A stretch of 64,000 nucleotides of DNA from Phycisphaerales bacterium (GTDB lineage: Bacteria; Planctomycetota; Phycisphaerae; Phycisphaerales; UBA1924), in contig JANQNW010000001.1 in the NCBI GenBank assembly GCA_028279375.1, positions 62,001 to 126,000 on the forward strand. The letters run 5' to 3'. The notes under the pieces are model-generated. The model was not told the DNA's origin, did not search any database, and was given only the letters and a program-made list of their open reading frames with translations. Made by a program: the position numbers and the translations under genes. Positions 35,232 to 44,911 of this stretch are shown here, in pieces (the stretch's first letter is position 1; the number at the start of each line of letters is the position of its first letter).

Positions 35232-36715
35232 TGCCTCGCGCGATCTGCCATCTCGATGCAGACGGCGCACGCGTGCGCCTGCTTCTGCCCGACGGCGCCG
35301 ACGAGTCGTTTGTGGCCGATCAGGCTGCGCCCGATGACGATGCGCCGATCGCTGATCCCCGGCGTGAAGTGATCGAAGCCGCTGACTGGACGAGGCTCGA
35401 ATTGGGCACGCGCTCGCGCATCGACGTCGTGTATCTGAGCGCGGACGAGAGCGTCTGCACGCCGTTGTCGGCGCCGTCATCCGATCCTGCGGTGATCCAG
35501 GCGGCGCTGCGCCAGCGCCAGAGCGAATGGGGTGATGCGCCGGCCAGCCTCGTGCAGTCGCTCGCGAAGATCGAACAATCGAAACAGAGCCCCTCGCTGA
35601 AATCGCTGCTCAAGCGCAAGAGCAGCGCTCCGAAGCCAACCAGCGCCCAGGTGCTCCTGATGGCGCAGGATGGCGGCGCACGCCTCTGGTTGGACGAGAT
35701 GGACAAGCGCGGCGTGCGTGTCGGCGCCGTCGCGTCATTCTGGCACGCCATGGTGCAGGTGTGGTCGCCGGGGCCTCGCGACGAAGTGTGCGCCGTCGTC
35801 ATGATCGATCCTTCAGGATCGCTTCTCTGGACGTGGGCACGGGGCGGCGAGCTCATCACCGCCGGTCGCATCAGCGCCGCGATCGGCGAGAGCAGTGCGG
35901 CGCCGACTGGAGACACGCTGCCGACGGAATGGAGCCGGTTGCTGCTCGACTGGATCACATGGACCTCACAGTGCGGCGCCGCGCCGGAGCGCGTCGTGCT
36001 CGTGGGCGCGCCGGCGCCGCGTCTCGCCGGGATGTTCTCAAAGGCATGGGAGAACGTGCAGGTCGATGTCGTCGAGGCGGATGATCCCGAGGGCGCGACG
36101 CTCGAAGAGCTCGCCAGTCGCGGGCGCGTTGAGAATCCGGATGTTGACGATCCGCGCGCCTGCCTCGTCGAACTCAGCAATCGGCCAGGACGCGCGCTTC
36201 GACGCCTGTACCTCGTCTCATCGGCGGCCATCGTGGCGTTCGCAGTCGGCGTCGCCGGGCTTGGCCTGCAGTTCAGGGCGAACGCTTCCGACTACAAGCG
36301 GCAGATGACTGCAGCGCGTGTCGAACAGTCACAGACGCTCTCGCGCATCGATCCGACGGGTCTGCTTGCGCGCGATCCCTTCCCGGCGCGAGCCCTGGCG
36401 GCGCGCGTCAACGCCCTGCTCGAGAATACGGACAGCGGCGATGAGCCCGGTCCGCCGAAGCCCATCCTCGATGAGCTGATCCTCATCGCGACTGAATTCC
36501 AGGAACTGGAGGATGTCGAGGGCGCGTCCGTTGATCTCTTCATGATCAGCGAGAATCAGGCCAGCGCCACCGTGCGCGGCCCCCGCATCGAGACGATCGA
36601 GTCCCTGCGCGCCAGGCTGCAGACTGGTGACAGCGAGATTATCTGGCGCGGCACGATCAGCGGCATTCCGCCGAATGTCTCCCTGCGCCTCACGGGCGGG
36701 TGGGCGAATCCATGA
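35231..36715 (+). CDS. Type II secretion assembly protein, GspL/PilM-like
   Basis: This 494-residue protein has a large cytoplasmic region (about 1-325) followed by a single membrane helix (about 330-350) and a periplasmic domain, the layout of GspL, which contacts GspE. No strongly conserved actin-like motif is visible. The region around 370-490 is ferredoxin-like in length, and a related periplasmic domain occurs in PilN-type proteins, so a PilM-PilN-like arrangement is possible. It overlaps the previous gene by 1 nt (TGATG) and the next by 4 nt. Confidence 0.55.
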   Translation: MPRAICHLDADGARVRLLLPDGADESFVADQAAPDDDAPIADPRREVIEAADWTRLELGTRSRIDVVYLSADESVCTPLSAPSSDPAVIQAALRQRQSEWGDAPASLVQSLAKIEQSKQSPSLKSLLKRKSSAPKPTSAQVLLMAQDGGARLWLDEMDKRGVRVGAVASFWHAMVQVWSPGPRDEVCAVVMIDPSGSLLWTWARGGELITAGRISAAIGESSAAPTGDTLPTEWSRLLLDWITWTSQCGAAPERVVLVGAPAPRLAGMFSKAWENVQVDVVEADDPEGATLEELASRGRVENPDVDDPRACLVELSNRPGRALRRLYLVSSAAIVAFAVGVAGLGLQFRANASDYKRQMTAARVEQSQTLSRIDPTGLLARDPFPARALAARVNALLENTDSGDEPGPPKPILDELILIATEFQELEDVEGASVDLFMISENQASATVRGPRIETIESLRARLQTGDSEIIWRGTISGIPPNVSLRLTGGWANP

Positions 36716-37290
36716 CGCCGCGCGCCGAGAAACAGCTTCGACTGCGCACCATGGCCCTCGCGGCCGAGCGCCGCAACAAGCCGAGCGGGCTGCCGGCCTT
36801 GGCCATCATCGCGCTGCTGGCCGCATGCGTCTTCGCGATCTTCAGCGCCAACGGCGCTGCCGCGGCGAGATCGAATCTCAAGTCAACACTTGACGCGAAG
36901 GCGCGCATTGACGTGCTCGTGCTCGAGCGCGCCAGACTCACCGAGATGCAGCGCGCCAACGCGCCCGCGCAGGTGCGCTATCGCCCCCTTCCCAATCTTC
37001 TCACGCGCCTGCTCGACCAGCGGCGCGAGATGGAGCTGCCGGAGGGCACCATCAGCGTGAAGGAGCGAAGCCAGGACGTCCGACTCGCCGGGCGCACTGA
37101 TTCGCCATTCCGCGGCAAGGGCGTCACCGCCAACATGGTTGACCTGACACTCGACGAGGCGATGGAGTGGATCAATCGCGTCATCGCCAATGTCGATGGA
37201 CTATTCGTACGAGATATCGAGTTTCGGCCTTCGCCACGGGGGTGGTCGATTGAGGTCGAGTTCCTGAGATGGGAAAAGCAGGTGGGCTAA
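36712..37290 (+). CDS. Type II secretion assembly protein, GspM/PilN-like
   Basis: This 192-residue protein has a short cytoplasmic start, one membrane helix (about residues 25-50) and a helical then mixed periplasmic domain ending in SIEVEFLRWEKQ. This is the layout of GspM/PilN. The ATG at 36712 overlaps the stop of the GspL-like gene (ATGA). A GTG at 36700 is an alternative start. Assignment is by position in the operon and topology. Confidence 0.55.
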   Translation: MTPRAEKQLRLRTMALAAERRNKPSGLPALAIIALLAACVFAIFSANGAAAARSNLKSTLDAKARIDVLVLERARLTEMQRANAPAQVRYRPLPNLLTRLLDQRREMELPEGTISVKERSQDVRLAGRTDSPFRGKGVTANMVDLTLDEAMEWINRVIANVDGLFVRDIEFRPSPRGWSIEVEFLRWEKQVG

Positions 37291-37294
37291 TTCA

Positions 37295-38023
37295 ATGAGC
37301 ATCAATTCAAACACAACTCGTGTCCGCAATCTGCGATCCTCGCTCGGGACCGGCGCCTCAATCAAGAAGCGCGCACTCGTCTGGACCGTCGCCGGCGCCG
37401 TCATGCTGGCGGCCGGCGGGTGCATCTCGGAGGGCAATGAGTCGGTCGCACTGCCATACGACACGACGCGCATCAAAGTCACGACTGAGAAGGATTTCCG
37501 CGCCGCCAAGAAGCTGGCGCGCAAGGCCGAGAAGGCGAAGGACCCCAACAAGGCGATCGTCCATTACCAGGCTGCGATCGCCCGCTTTCCGGAGTTCGCC
37601 GCCGCGTGGAACAACCTCGGCGTCATCTTCCTCAGCCAGGATCGCTACTTCGAGGCCGCGGAGGTCTTCGCCCGCGCCGCCGATCTCAGTCCCGCGGATC
37701 CGCGACCGATGTTCAATCTCGCGCTGACCTGGGATCGCGCCCGCTACTACGAGGATGCGCTCGATTTCTACAACCAGTCGCTGGCGCGCGATCCGAACTA
37801 TCTCCCGGCGATCAACGGCGCCGTTCGTGCCGAGCGGGTGCTCAATCGTGCCAGCTACGAGACGCTCGAGCGCATTCGGCGAGCCCTGCTCATGGAGCGC
37901 GACCCCAAGTGGCGCGAGTTCCTCACCTTCCAGCGCGGCACCACCGAGCGTGCGATCGCCGAGAGCCGCGGCGAGATGTATCCCATGTCCAGCACCAAGG
38001 GCGGCGACGGCCTTATCCCCTAG
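37295..38023 (+). CDS. TPR-repeat lipoprotein at the end of the type II secretion operon
   Basis: The 242-residue protein has an N-terminal membrane segment ending in a lipobox (L-A-A-G-G-C, Cys43) and three tetratricopeptide repeats between about 75 and 195, for example WNNLGVIFLSQDRYFEAAEVF. TPR lipoproteins can serve as secretin pilotins (PilF/PilW type), so a pilotin or assembly-factor role for GspD is plausible given the position 4 nt after the GspM-like gene. The unusually long, basic leader of about 25 residues before the hydrophobic part is odd. This is an inference from context. Confidence 0.7.
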   Translation: MSINSNTTRVRNLRSSLGTGASIKKRALVWTVAGAVMLAAGGCISEGNESVALPYDTTRIKVTTEKDFRAAKKLARKAEKAKDPNKAIVHYQAAIARFPEFAAAWNNLGVIFLSQDRYFEAAEVFARAADLSPADPRPMFNLALTWDRARYYEDALDFYNQSLARDPNYLPAINGAVRAERVLNRASYETLERIRRALLMERDPKWREFLTFQRGTTERAIAESRGEMYPMSSTKGGDGLIP

Positions 38024-38287
38024 GCAGGGCATGAATTAAGGGCTTCCAGGCTCGGTTTGCGTGTGAATCACACGAAGGCGCCCGGAATCTCTTGACGCCC
38101 CCTGACGCCCCCCAGAGAATGCTCCCGGGTGGTGGATCGGGACGTCTGCGTCCGGCCCGGGCATCCATCCCGAACTTGCCTCGTCGCTGATCCTGGCGAC
38201 GCCACGACAGCCGCTCATTTCCCGGGAAGAAACGCGCGGCGCCGCGGATCCTGAATCGGCGAAGGCGCGAAGAGAGGTCCCAGGGGG

Positions 38288-40237
38288 ATGCGGCTTGTCC
38301 GTCTAAGCGGCATTCTGGCTGTGTTTACATGCGGTGCGTCGACGCTCCATGCGCAGGACAGCGTCGGACAGACACCGGGGCAGGGCGATGCGCTCTCAGC
38401 GTATGGCGCTCAGCGCCTCCGGTACGTCGTCGATCTCGTGCCGCTGACGTCCTCATGGGGCAATGAGTTCCTGATCGCGCCCATCGCCAAGGCCTCCGAA
38501 GACTCCGATCCCGGATTCAACACGAATCGACTCGCGGCGGCGGCGGCAAGCGCTGACGTGCGCACACTCGTCCCGATTCCGGTGAGCCAGTTCAGTTACT
38601 GGACGGCGGCGGGAGAAGGTGTTCATCCAACGAACAACGCGCCGCCCTCGCAGGCCTCGATCACCGCAGCGAGCTTTGACCGTCTTTACACATTCGCATT
38701 CAACGATCTGAGCGTCACACAGACGAACGTCGTTGGGCTTGAGGTGGGATATCGGCTGACGAATCCAGCCCGCCTCTTCATCACACGCACAGTCGCCGCC
38801 ACCAGCAGATCGGCGCCGATGAATGTCGATCACTCGACGCTCTCACTCGGGAGCGTGGACGCCGACGGCAGCGTGATGATGCGCGTCGATGACTTCACGA
38901 CCGCGTCGATGAATATGCAGAAGGCAGTCGGCGAGTCGATCGTTCGCGTCTCCTTGCGCACGCGTGATGAGGGGATCACCAATACAATCAGCGCCCTCGA
39001 CGCCATGTCGAACCAGGCGTCCGATCCCAGCGCCACCGAATTCATCATCAACGCCGGCAGCGTCACGACGAATCCCCCGTCGATGATCCCGCAGGAAACG
39101 AATGACAGCGACGATCCGATCTCGCTGCTCCTTGATTTCGCAGGAAACTCGACGATCGGCGCCAACCCGCCCAGCACCGACCACCTGCCGCCCGGCATCA
39201 TCGCCCATCGCGGCAATCCGACGTACTCAGCCGCTCATGCGCCGCAGGATCCTTTCGGGGGGACGATGGCGTACCTCGGCCGATCGCTTGCGGGCAGTGG
39301 TCGCATCGAGTCGATCGGCGTGGTGCGTTTCAACACGGACGCCTCGATCTTCGACACCGAGCGCGTCACACTTCCAGGCACGATCTCTGACGGACCATTC
39401 AGCGCCACCGACGCCGAGTTCACTCAACATCAGAATCAGACGAGTTTCCGCGGCGGCAACGGTCCGGTCGCCATCGGACTTGACGAAGACGGCGACCTCA
39501 TGGTCAGCGCCACGGCGAGCGCGCTTGGCGACGAGTTCATCGTCGTCGCGACGATCGGCGAGGTCTCCACCGAGTGGCGCATAGCCGCCTTCCCGAACAA
39601 GCCGGTGCTCGACGGCCCCACCGGCCAGCAGATCGGACGTCTCGCGACGGCTTCCGAGATCGCGTCGCCCGTCGCGCTGTCGGCCCCGGCGATGGACCTG
39701 CTCGGCAATGTCTACTTCGTCGGCGCGTACAAACCCAATCTCGGCGCCGCGACAGTCGCGCTCTTCAAGGCGGCGCTCACCGGCGACGGCTACGTCCTCG
39801 AACGCCTTCTGAGCAAGGGTGAGATCTTCGTCGGCGCCAACTCCACAAGGCCCTACGAGATCATCTCGCTCGCGCTCGCGGACTCCAACTCACTCTCCTC
39901 CGGCGCACTCTGCGGCGGCTCGATCATCCAGCAGCGACATCCCGGCGCGATGGCCCAGTCCGTCGATCCGCTGGCCATGGGCGCCCTGCTGGTGAACGCC
40001 GTCATTCGATACGACAACAACTCGACTCCGGAAGACTATGACGCGGTGCTCTATATCAGTCCGCGACCCGACTCGATCCTGCTCGGCGATCTGGACGGCG
40101 ACGGCGTCGTCGGCGCCGTCGACCTCGCGGAGCTCATCGGCTTGTGGGGATCGAACGATCCGCGCGCTGATCTGGACAGCGATGGTGAAGTGGGCGCTGT
40201 GGATCTCGCGATCCTCATCGGCTCCTGGTCGGAGTAA
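38288..40237 (+). CDS. Large secreted protein with C-terminal dockerin-like repeats
   Basis: This 649-residue protein starts with a signal peptide (cleavage likely after L-H-A-Q). The central 550 residues form a beta-rich region with many Asp/Ser/Thr/Ala and no recognised catalytic motif. It ends with two calcium-loop-like repeats: D-L-D-G-D-G-V-V-G-A-V-D-L, then LIGLWG, and a second copy ending in LIGSW. The same module is on the trypsin-like protease at 48519-49733. The gene follows the type II secretion operon by 264 nt, so it could be a client of that system. Function of the main part is unknown. Confidence 0.75.
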   Translation: MRLVRLSGILAVFTCGASTLHAQDSVGQTPGQGDALSAYGAQRLRYVVDLVPLTSSWGNEFLIAPIAKASEDSDPGFNTNRLAAAAASADVRTLVPIPVSQFSYWTAAGEGVHPTNNAPPSQASITAASFDRLYTFAFNDLSVTQTNVVGLEVGYRLTNPARLFITRTVAATSRSAPMNVDHSTLSLGSVDADGSVMMRVDDFTTASMNMQKAVGESIVRVSLRTRDEGITNTISALDAMSNQASDPSATEFIINAGSVTTNPPSMIPQETNDSDDPISLLLDFAGNSTIGANPPSTDHLPPGIIAHRGNPTYSAAHAPQDPFGGTMAYLGRSLAGSGRIESIGVVRFNTDASIFDTERVTLPGTISDGPFSATDAEFTQHQNQTSFRGGNGPVAIGLDEDGDLMVSATASALGDEFIVVATIGEVSTEWRIAAFPNKPVLDGPTGQQIGRLATASEIASPVALSAPAMDLLGNVYFVGAYKPNLGAATVALFKAALTGDGYVLERLLSKGEIFVGANSTRPYEIISLALADSNSLSSGALCGGSIIQQRHPGAMAQSVDPLAMGALLVNAVIRYDNNSTPEDYDAVLYISPRPDSILLGDLDGDGVVGAVDLAELIGLWGSNDPRADLDSDGEVGAVDLAILIGSWSE

Positions 40238-40364
40238 TCGCGCCGACGCCGCAGCGATCGACGCCCTCGATTTCGAGACGCTTGTGCTACCCTGAGGCTT
40301 GTCGTGTGCGCACGCTCCGGCGTTGCGCATCTTCATGAGCACAACACAGAAACGTGAGCGCGCT

Positions 40365-42386
<2,022 letters not shown>

Positions 42387-42398
42387 GACGCGCGGTCT

Positions 42399-43070
42399 TC
42401 AATCCGCCATGTGCGGAAGCAGCTGTCTGAGTTCCTCGACCGTCGCCTCAAGGGACGCGATGCGCTCCTCGAGATGACGAATCTGCGCCGCTGAGTCCGC
42501 TGAAGGCGTCGCGGCCCGCGCCACCGGTGACGGCGTCGCTGCAGCGGCGGGCGCATCCTGCGGATGGCTGTCCGGCGCAACGAGCTGCATCCAGCGATCG
42601 GCGCGACCGCCCGGCGCCGGGCCGATCCGCTTCACCAGCGCCTCCCGTTCGTCTGCTGGCGCGGCGAGTCCATCAAGCACGTTCTGCACGATCTCGAGCG
42701 ACTCGAATGGCTTCATACGCCCGCAGCGCGTGCGCAGCTCGCCAACGGTCTGGGGGCCGCGCAGAAGCAGTTCGGCGAGCACGGCCTCCTGCCAGCCGTC
42801 GACCCCGAGCTTCTCCTTCACGCTTCGCTTGTAGCGCTCGACGCGACCTGAGGACGGCATGACCATCATCACCCAGTCGCGCGCGCGCAGGTCGGCGAGC
42901 GCATCGAAGACCTGCTCCTCAGAGAGCGACATCGCTGGATTTCGATTGCTCTTCTGGTTCGACCCGGTGACGAGCGCGTTGAGCGACATCGGATACTGAT
43001 CAGGCGTAGTCAGCGCCTTCTCGATGAGAACGCCGATGAGCCTGGCTTCGATGGGCGAGAGATGATCCAT
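42399..43070 (-). CDS. DUF480 (YceH-like) protein
   Basis: This 223-residue protein has the DUF480 core: LSPIEARLIGVLIEKALTTP, then SLNALVTGSNQKSNRNP, and a second winged-helix-like half with LLLRGPQTVGELRTR. The family has two winged-helix domains but no established function. A Pro/Ala-rich linker leads to a C-terminal coiled coil of about 30 residues. The Met at 43070 was chosen because it begins the conserved core; Met at 43091 is seven residues upstream. It converges with acs. Confidence 0.88.
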   Translation of the reverse strand: MDHLSPIEARLIGVLIEKALTTPDQYPMSLNALVTGSNQKSNRNPAMSLSEEQVFDALADLRARDWVMMVMPSSGRVERYKRSVKEKLGVDGWQEAVLAELLLRGPQTVGELRTRCGRMKPFESLEIVQNVLDGLAAPADEREALVKRIGPAPGGRADRWMQLVAPDSHPQDAPAAAATPSPVARAATPSADSAAQIRHLEERIASLEATVEELRQLLPHMAD

Positions 43071-43125
43071 CGCATGAGAGGATATCTCCACAGGCTCGGC
43101 CTGTCGGCGCGCGTGACGAGCGCAG

Positions 43126-43157
43126 AAAAAAACCGGCCTCCCTTTCAGGAGACCGGT
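43126..43157 (-). terminator. Intrinsic terminator of the porin gene (minus strand)
   Basis: Read on the minus strand, ACCGGTCTCC (43157-43148) and GGAGGCCGGT (43141-43132) form a 10-bp stem with one G-T pair around a 6-nt loop. A T-run follows down to 43126. It lies 52 nt after the porin stop and 56 nt before the DUF480 start. Confidence 0.9.
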
Positions 43158-43208
43158 CTTGAATCAAATCATGGCCGCAGTGTCGCGGCTCTCAGCTGAT
43201 CGCGGGGA

Positions 43209-44477
43209 TCAGAAGAGGAGCTGGAACTGGGCGCGGAGGATGACTTCATCCTCGTTGGTCGAACCGAGACGACCGATGCCGGTGTCGCCACCGCCAGCGC
43301 CGAGGTCGATGCTGCCGGTCGTCTGCTCGAAGTACCACTGGAGGTCGACGCTGAACTTCGCGCCGTGGCCGTGCAGGTACTCATTGAAACCAACGGTGAG
43401 CACCGGGACTTCGTCCTCCTCAACCGCGGCGACATCGTCGTCGAGAATGAGGTAGTCGAAGCGAGCGAAGCCTTCGAAGGTCTCGGTGAAGTAGTAGCCG
43501 CCCTGAACGACGAAGCCGAAGTCATCGCGCTCGCCGCCGGTGTCGGGATCGATGTACTGGCCGACGAAGGCGCCGAAGAGGTTCCAGCCATCGCCTTCCC
43601 AGCTGAAGTCAACGGTGTAGATGACGAGCTCAGTCTCGCTGACGCCCGGACGATCGGGGCCGTCCTGGTAGTGAACGGCGCCGCCGAGGAGCATGCCGCT
43701 CTCGCTGCCGCGCTCGGACGTGAAGTCCTTGAACTGGCTCCAGTCGCCGGAGATCAGCCACTCGAAGCGACCCGTGAAGGCGTAGTCCGAGTTGTCCTGA
43801 CCGAGGTCGGAGTTGACTGAGTTGGCGCCGTCGTTGAATGAGAGCGCCAGGCTCCACGCCTCGTCGGCGTAGACGCCCATGATGCCCTGCGTACGGTTGC
43901 CGGTGAAGAACTCGTTCGTGGTCGAACGATCGATGGCCAGCTGGTACTTGGAGCTGACGAGCTCTTCACGAAGCAGCGGAACCTTGAACTGGCCCCACTG
44001 GATCTTCCAGCCGTTGTCGAGCTTCATACCAACGTAGGCGTCCTCGAGCTCGAAGTCGCCGCCGTCACGATCGAAGGCGCCGACGACCTTGTAGTACAGG
44101 TCCGGATCCCACGCGTGACCGGAGAACTCGAGCTTCGTGCGACGAGTCTGGAAGCCGCTCTCGAAGTCGTCCTCACCCGAATCACTGTCGTCATCGCGGA
44201 AGTTCGCGATGTAGCGGAACTGGACCTGACCACCGACGTTCAGGCGGAAGTTCCCATCGGACGAAGCCAGGAAGAACTTCCCATCGTGACCAGCCGTGCC
44301 ACCGCTCTGCAGGAGCGAGGAACGGTTCTCGGAGTCAGCGACCATCTCGGCGACCAGCGCACGAACTTCGTCACTGTTCGCATTCGTCCACGCCTCGGTC
44401 TCGGCCGTCGCGACGCCAGCGCCGCCGAGGCCGATGACTGCTCCAGAGAGCAGGCTCAGGCACATTGTCCGTCTCAT
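43209..44477 (-). CDS. Outer-membrane porin, OprO/OprP-like
   Basis: This 422-residue outer-membrane beta-barrel protein starts with a signal peptide (R-R-T-M-C-L, hydrophobic core, V-A-T-A) and ends in Q-F-Q-L-L-F; the terminal Phe is the usual BAM recognition residue. A helical N-terminal part of about 50 residues precedes alternating amphipathic strands and the FQTRRTKLEFSG segment typical of phosphate-selective porin O/P-like proteins. The anion specificity cannot be read. ATG at 44477 was chosen for the signal peptide and the AAGGAG ribosome binding site. It is the only gene in its unit, with its own promoter and terminator. Confidence 0.85.
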   Translation of the reverse strand: MRRTMCLSLLSGAVIGLGGAGVATAETEAWTNANSDEVRALVAEMVADSENRSSLLQSGGTAGHDGKFFLASSDGNFRLNVGGQVQFRYIANFRDDDSDSGEDDFESGFQTRRTKLEFSGHAWDPDLYYKVVGAFDRDGGDFELEDAYVGMKLDNGWKIQWGQFKVPLLREELVSSKYQLAIDRSTTNEFFTGNRTQGIMGVYADEAWSLALSFNDGANSVNSDLGQDNSDYAFTGRFEWLISGDWSQFKDFTSERGSESGMLLGGAVHYQDGPDRPGVSETELVIYTVDFSWEGDGWNLFGAFVGQYIDPDTGGERDDFGFVVQGGYYFTETFEGFARFDYLILDDDVAAVEEDEVPVLTVGFNEYLHGHGAKFSVDLQWYFEQTTGSIDLGAGGGDTGIGRLGSTNEDEVILRAQFQLLF

Positions 44478-44651
44478 GTGAGACTTCTCCTTCATCAGAT
44501 TCCGGACGCGTCCAATACACCTGAACAGGCGTCCAAGGTTTAGTTCATCAGCCGGCTGCAACAGCAAATGCGCACGCACTCTTCAATCACGCAGCGGGCT
44601 GCTCTCGGCAATACAAAACTCGTTGTCCCGGAAGTGAGTGAGACTTCTCCT
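44478..44651 (-). repeat. Duplicated 14-nt element containing the porin ribosome binding site
   Basis: AGGAGAAGTCTCAC (minus strand) occurs at 44491-44478, ending directly at the porin ATG, and again at 44651-44638 in the leader, 160 nt away. The copies are exact. The upstream copy has a ribosome binding site but no start codon at the matching distance. Confidence 0.6.
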
Positions 44652-44699
44652 GAATCACCCGCTTCCACCACCTGGCAATGAGCACGCAAGCGGCCGCTA

Positions 44700-44729
44700 A
44701 CTATACCGGTTGAAGATAGCGGCTGCCAA
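44700..44729 (-). promoter_or_regulatory. Probable sigma-70-type promoter of the porin gene
   Basis: On the minus strand, TTGGCA (44729-44724) and TATAGT (44705-44700) are separated by 18 nt. The -35 matches five of six and the -10 five of six consensus bases. The predicted transcript start is near 44693. Confidence 0.5.
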
Positions 44730-44911
44730 CCTGACCCGTGGGTTATCGACCCTTGACCCACATCTCCACCTGTTTTCGTAGTTCCGTCCCTGGAATTCCA
44801 CGCGAGCCAATCCAGCCGCTGGAGGAGCCCGGGGAGGCCCTGTTGAAGCCACGCGCGATAGTTCGTGCCGTAAGTGTCTATGAAATAAAAACTTGCGTCC
44901 AACCCTGCTGC

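Larger units (their letters stand above)
44478..44911. other. 434-nt region between tkt and the porin gene
   Basis: No gene is supported here. A 120-codon minus-strand frame has low-complexity, Cys-rich content and no ribosome binding site or family feature. The region holds a promoter-like pair at 44700-44729, reading towards the porin, and two copies of a 14-nt element. It therefore gives the porin mRNA an untranslated leader of about 215 nt. Confidence 0.6.

Noticed and set aside
38090-38115. Short direct repeat TGACGCCCC between the TPR lipoprotein and the dockerin-type gene
   Set aside because: Only two adjacent copies, with no flanking structure; likely chance in GC-rich DNA.
44540-44902. 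120-codon minus-strand frame upstream of the porin gene
   Set aside because: Cys-rich odd composition, no ribosome binding site, and it spans the likely porin promoter and leader.
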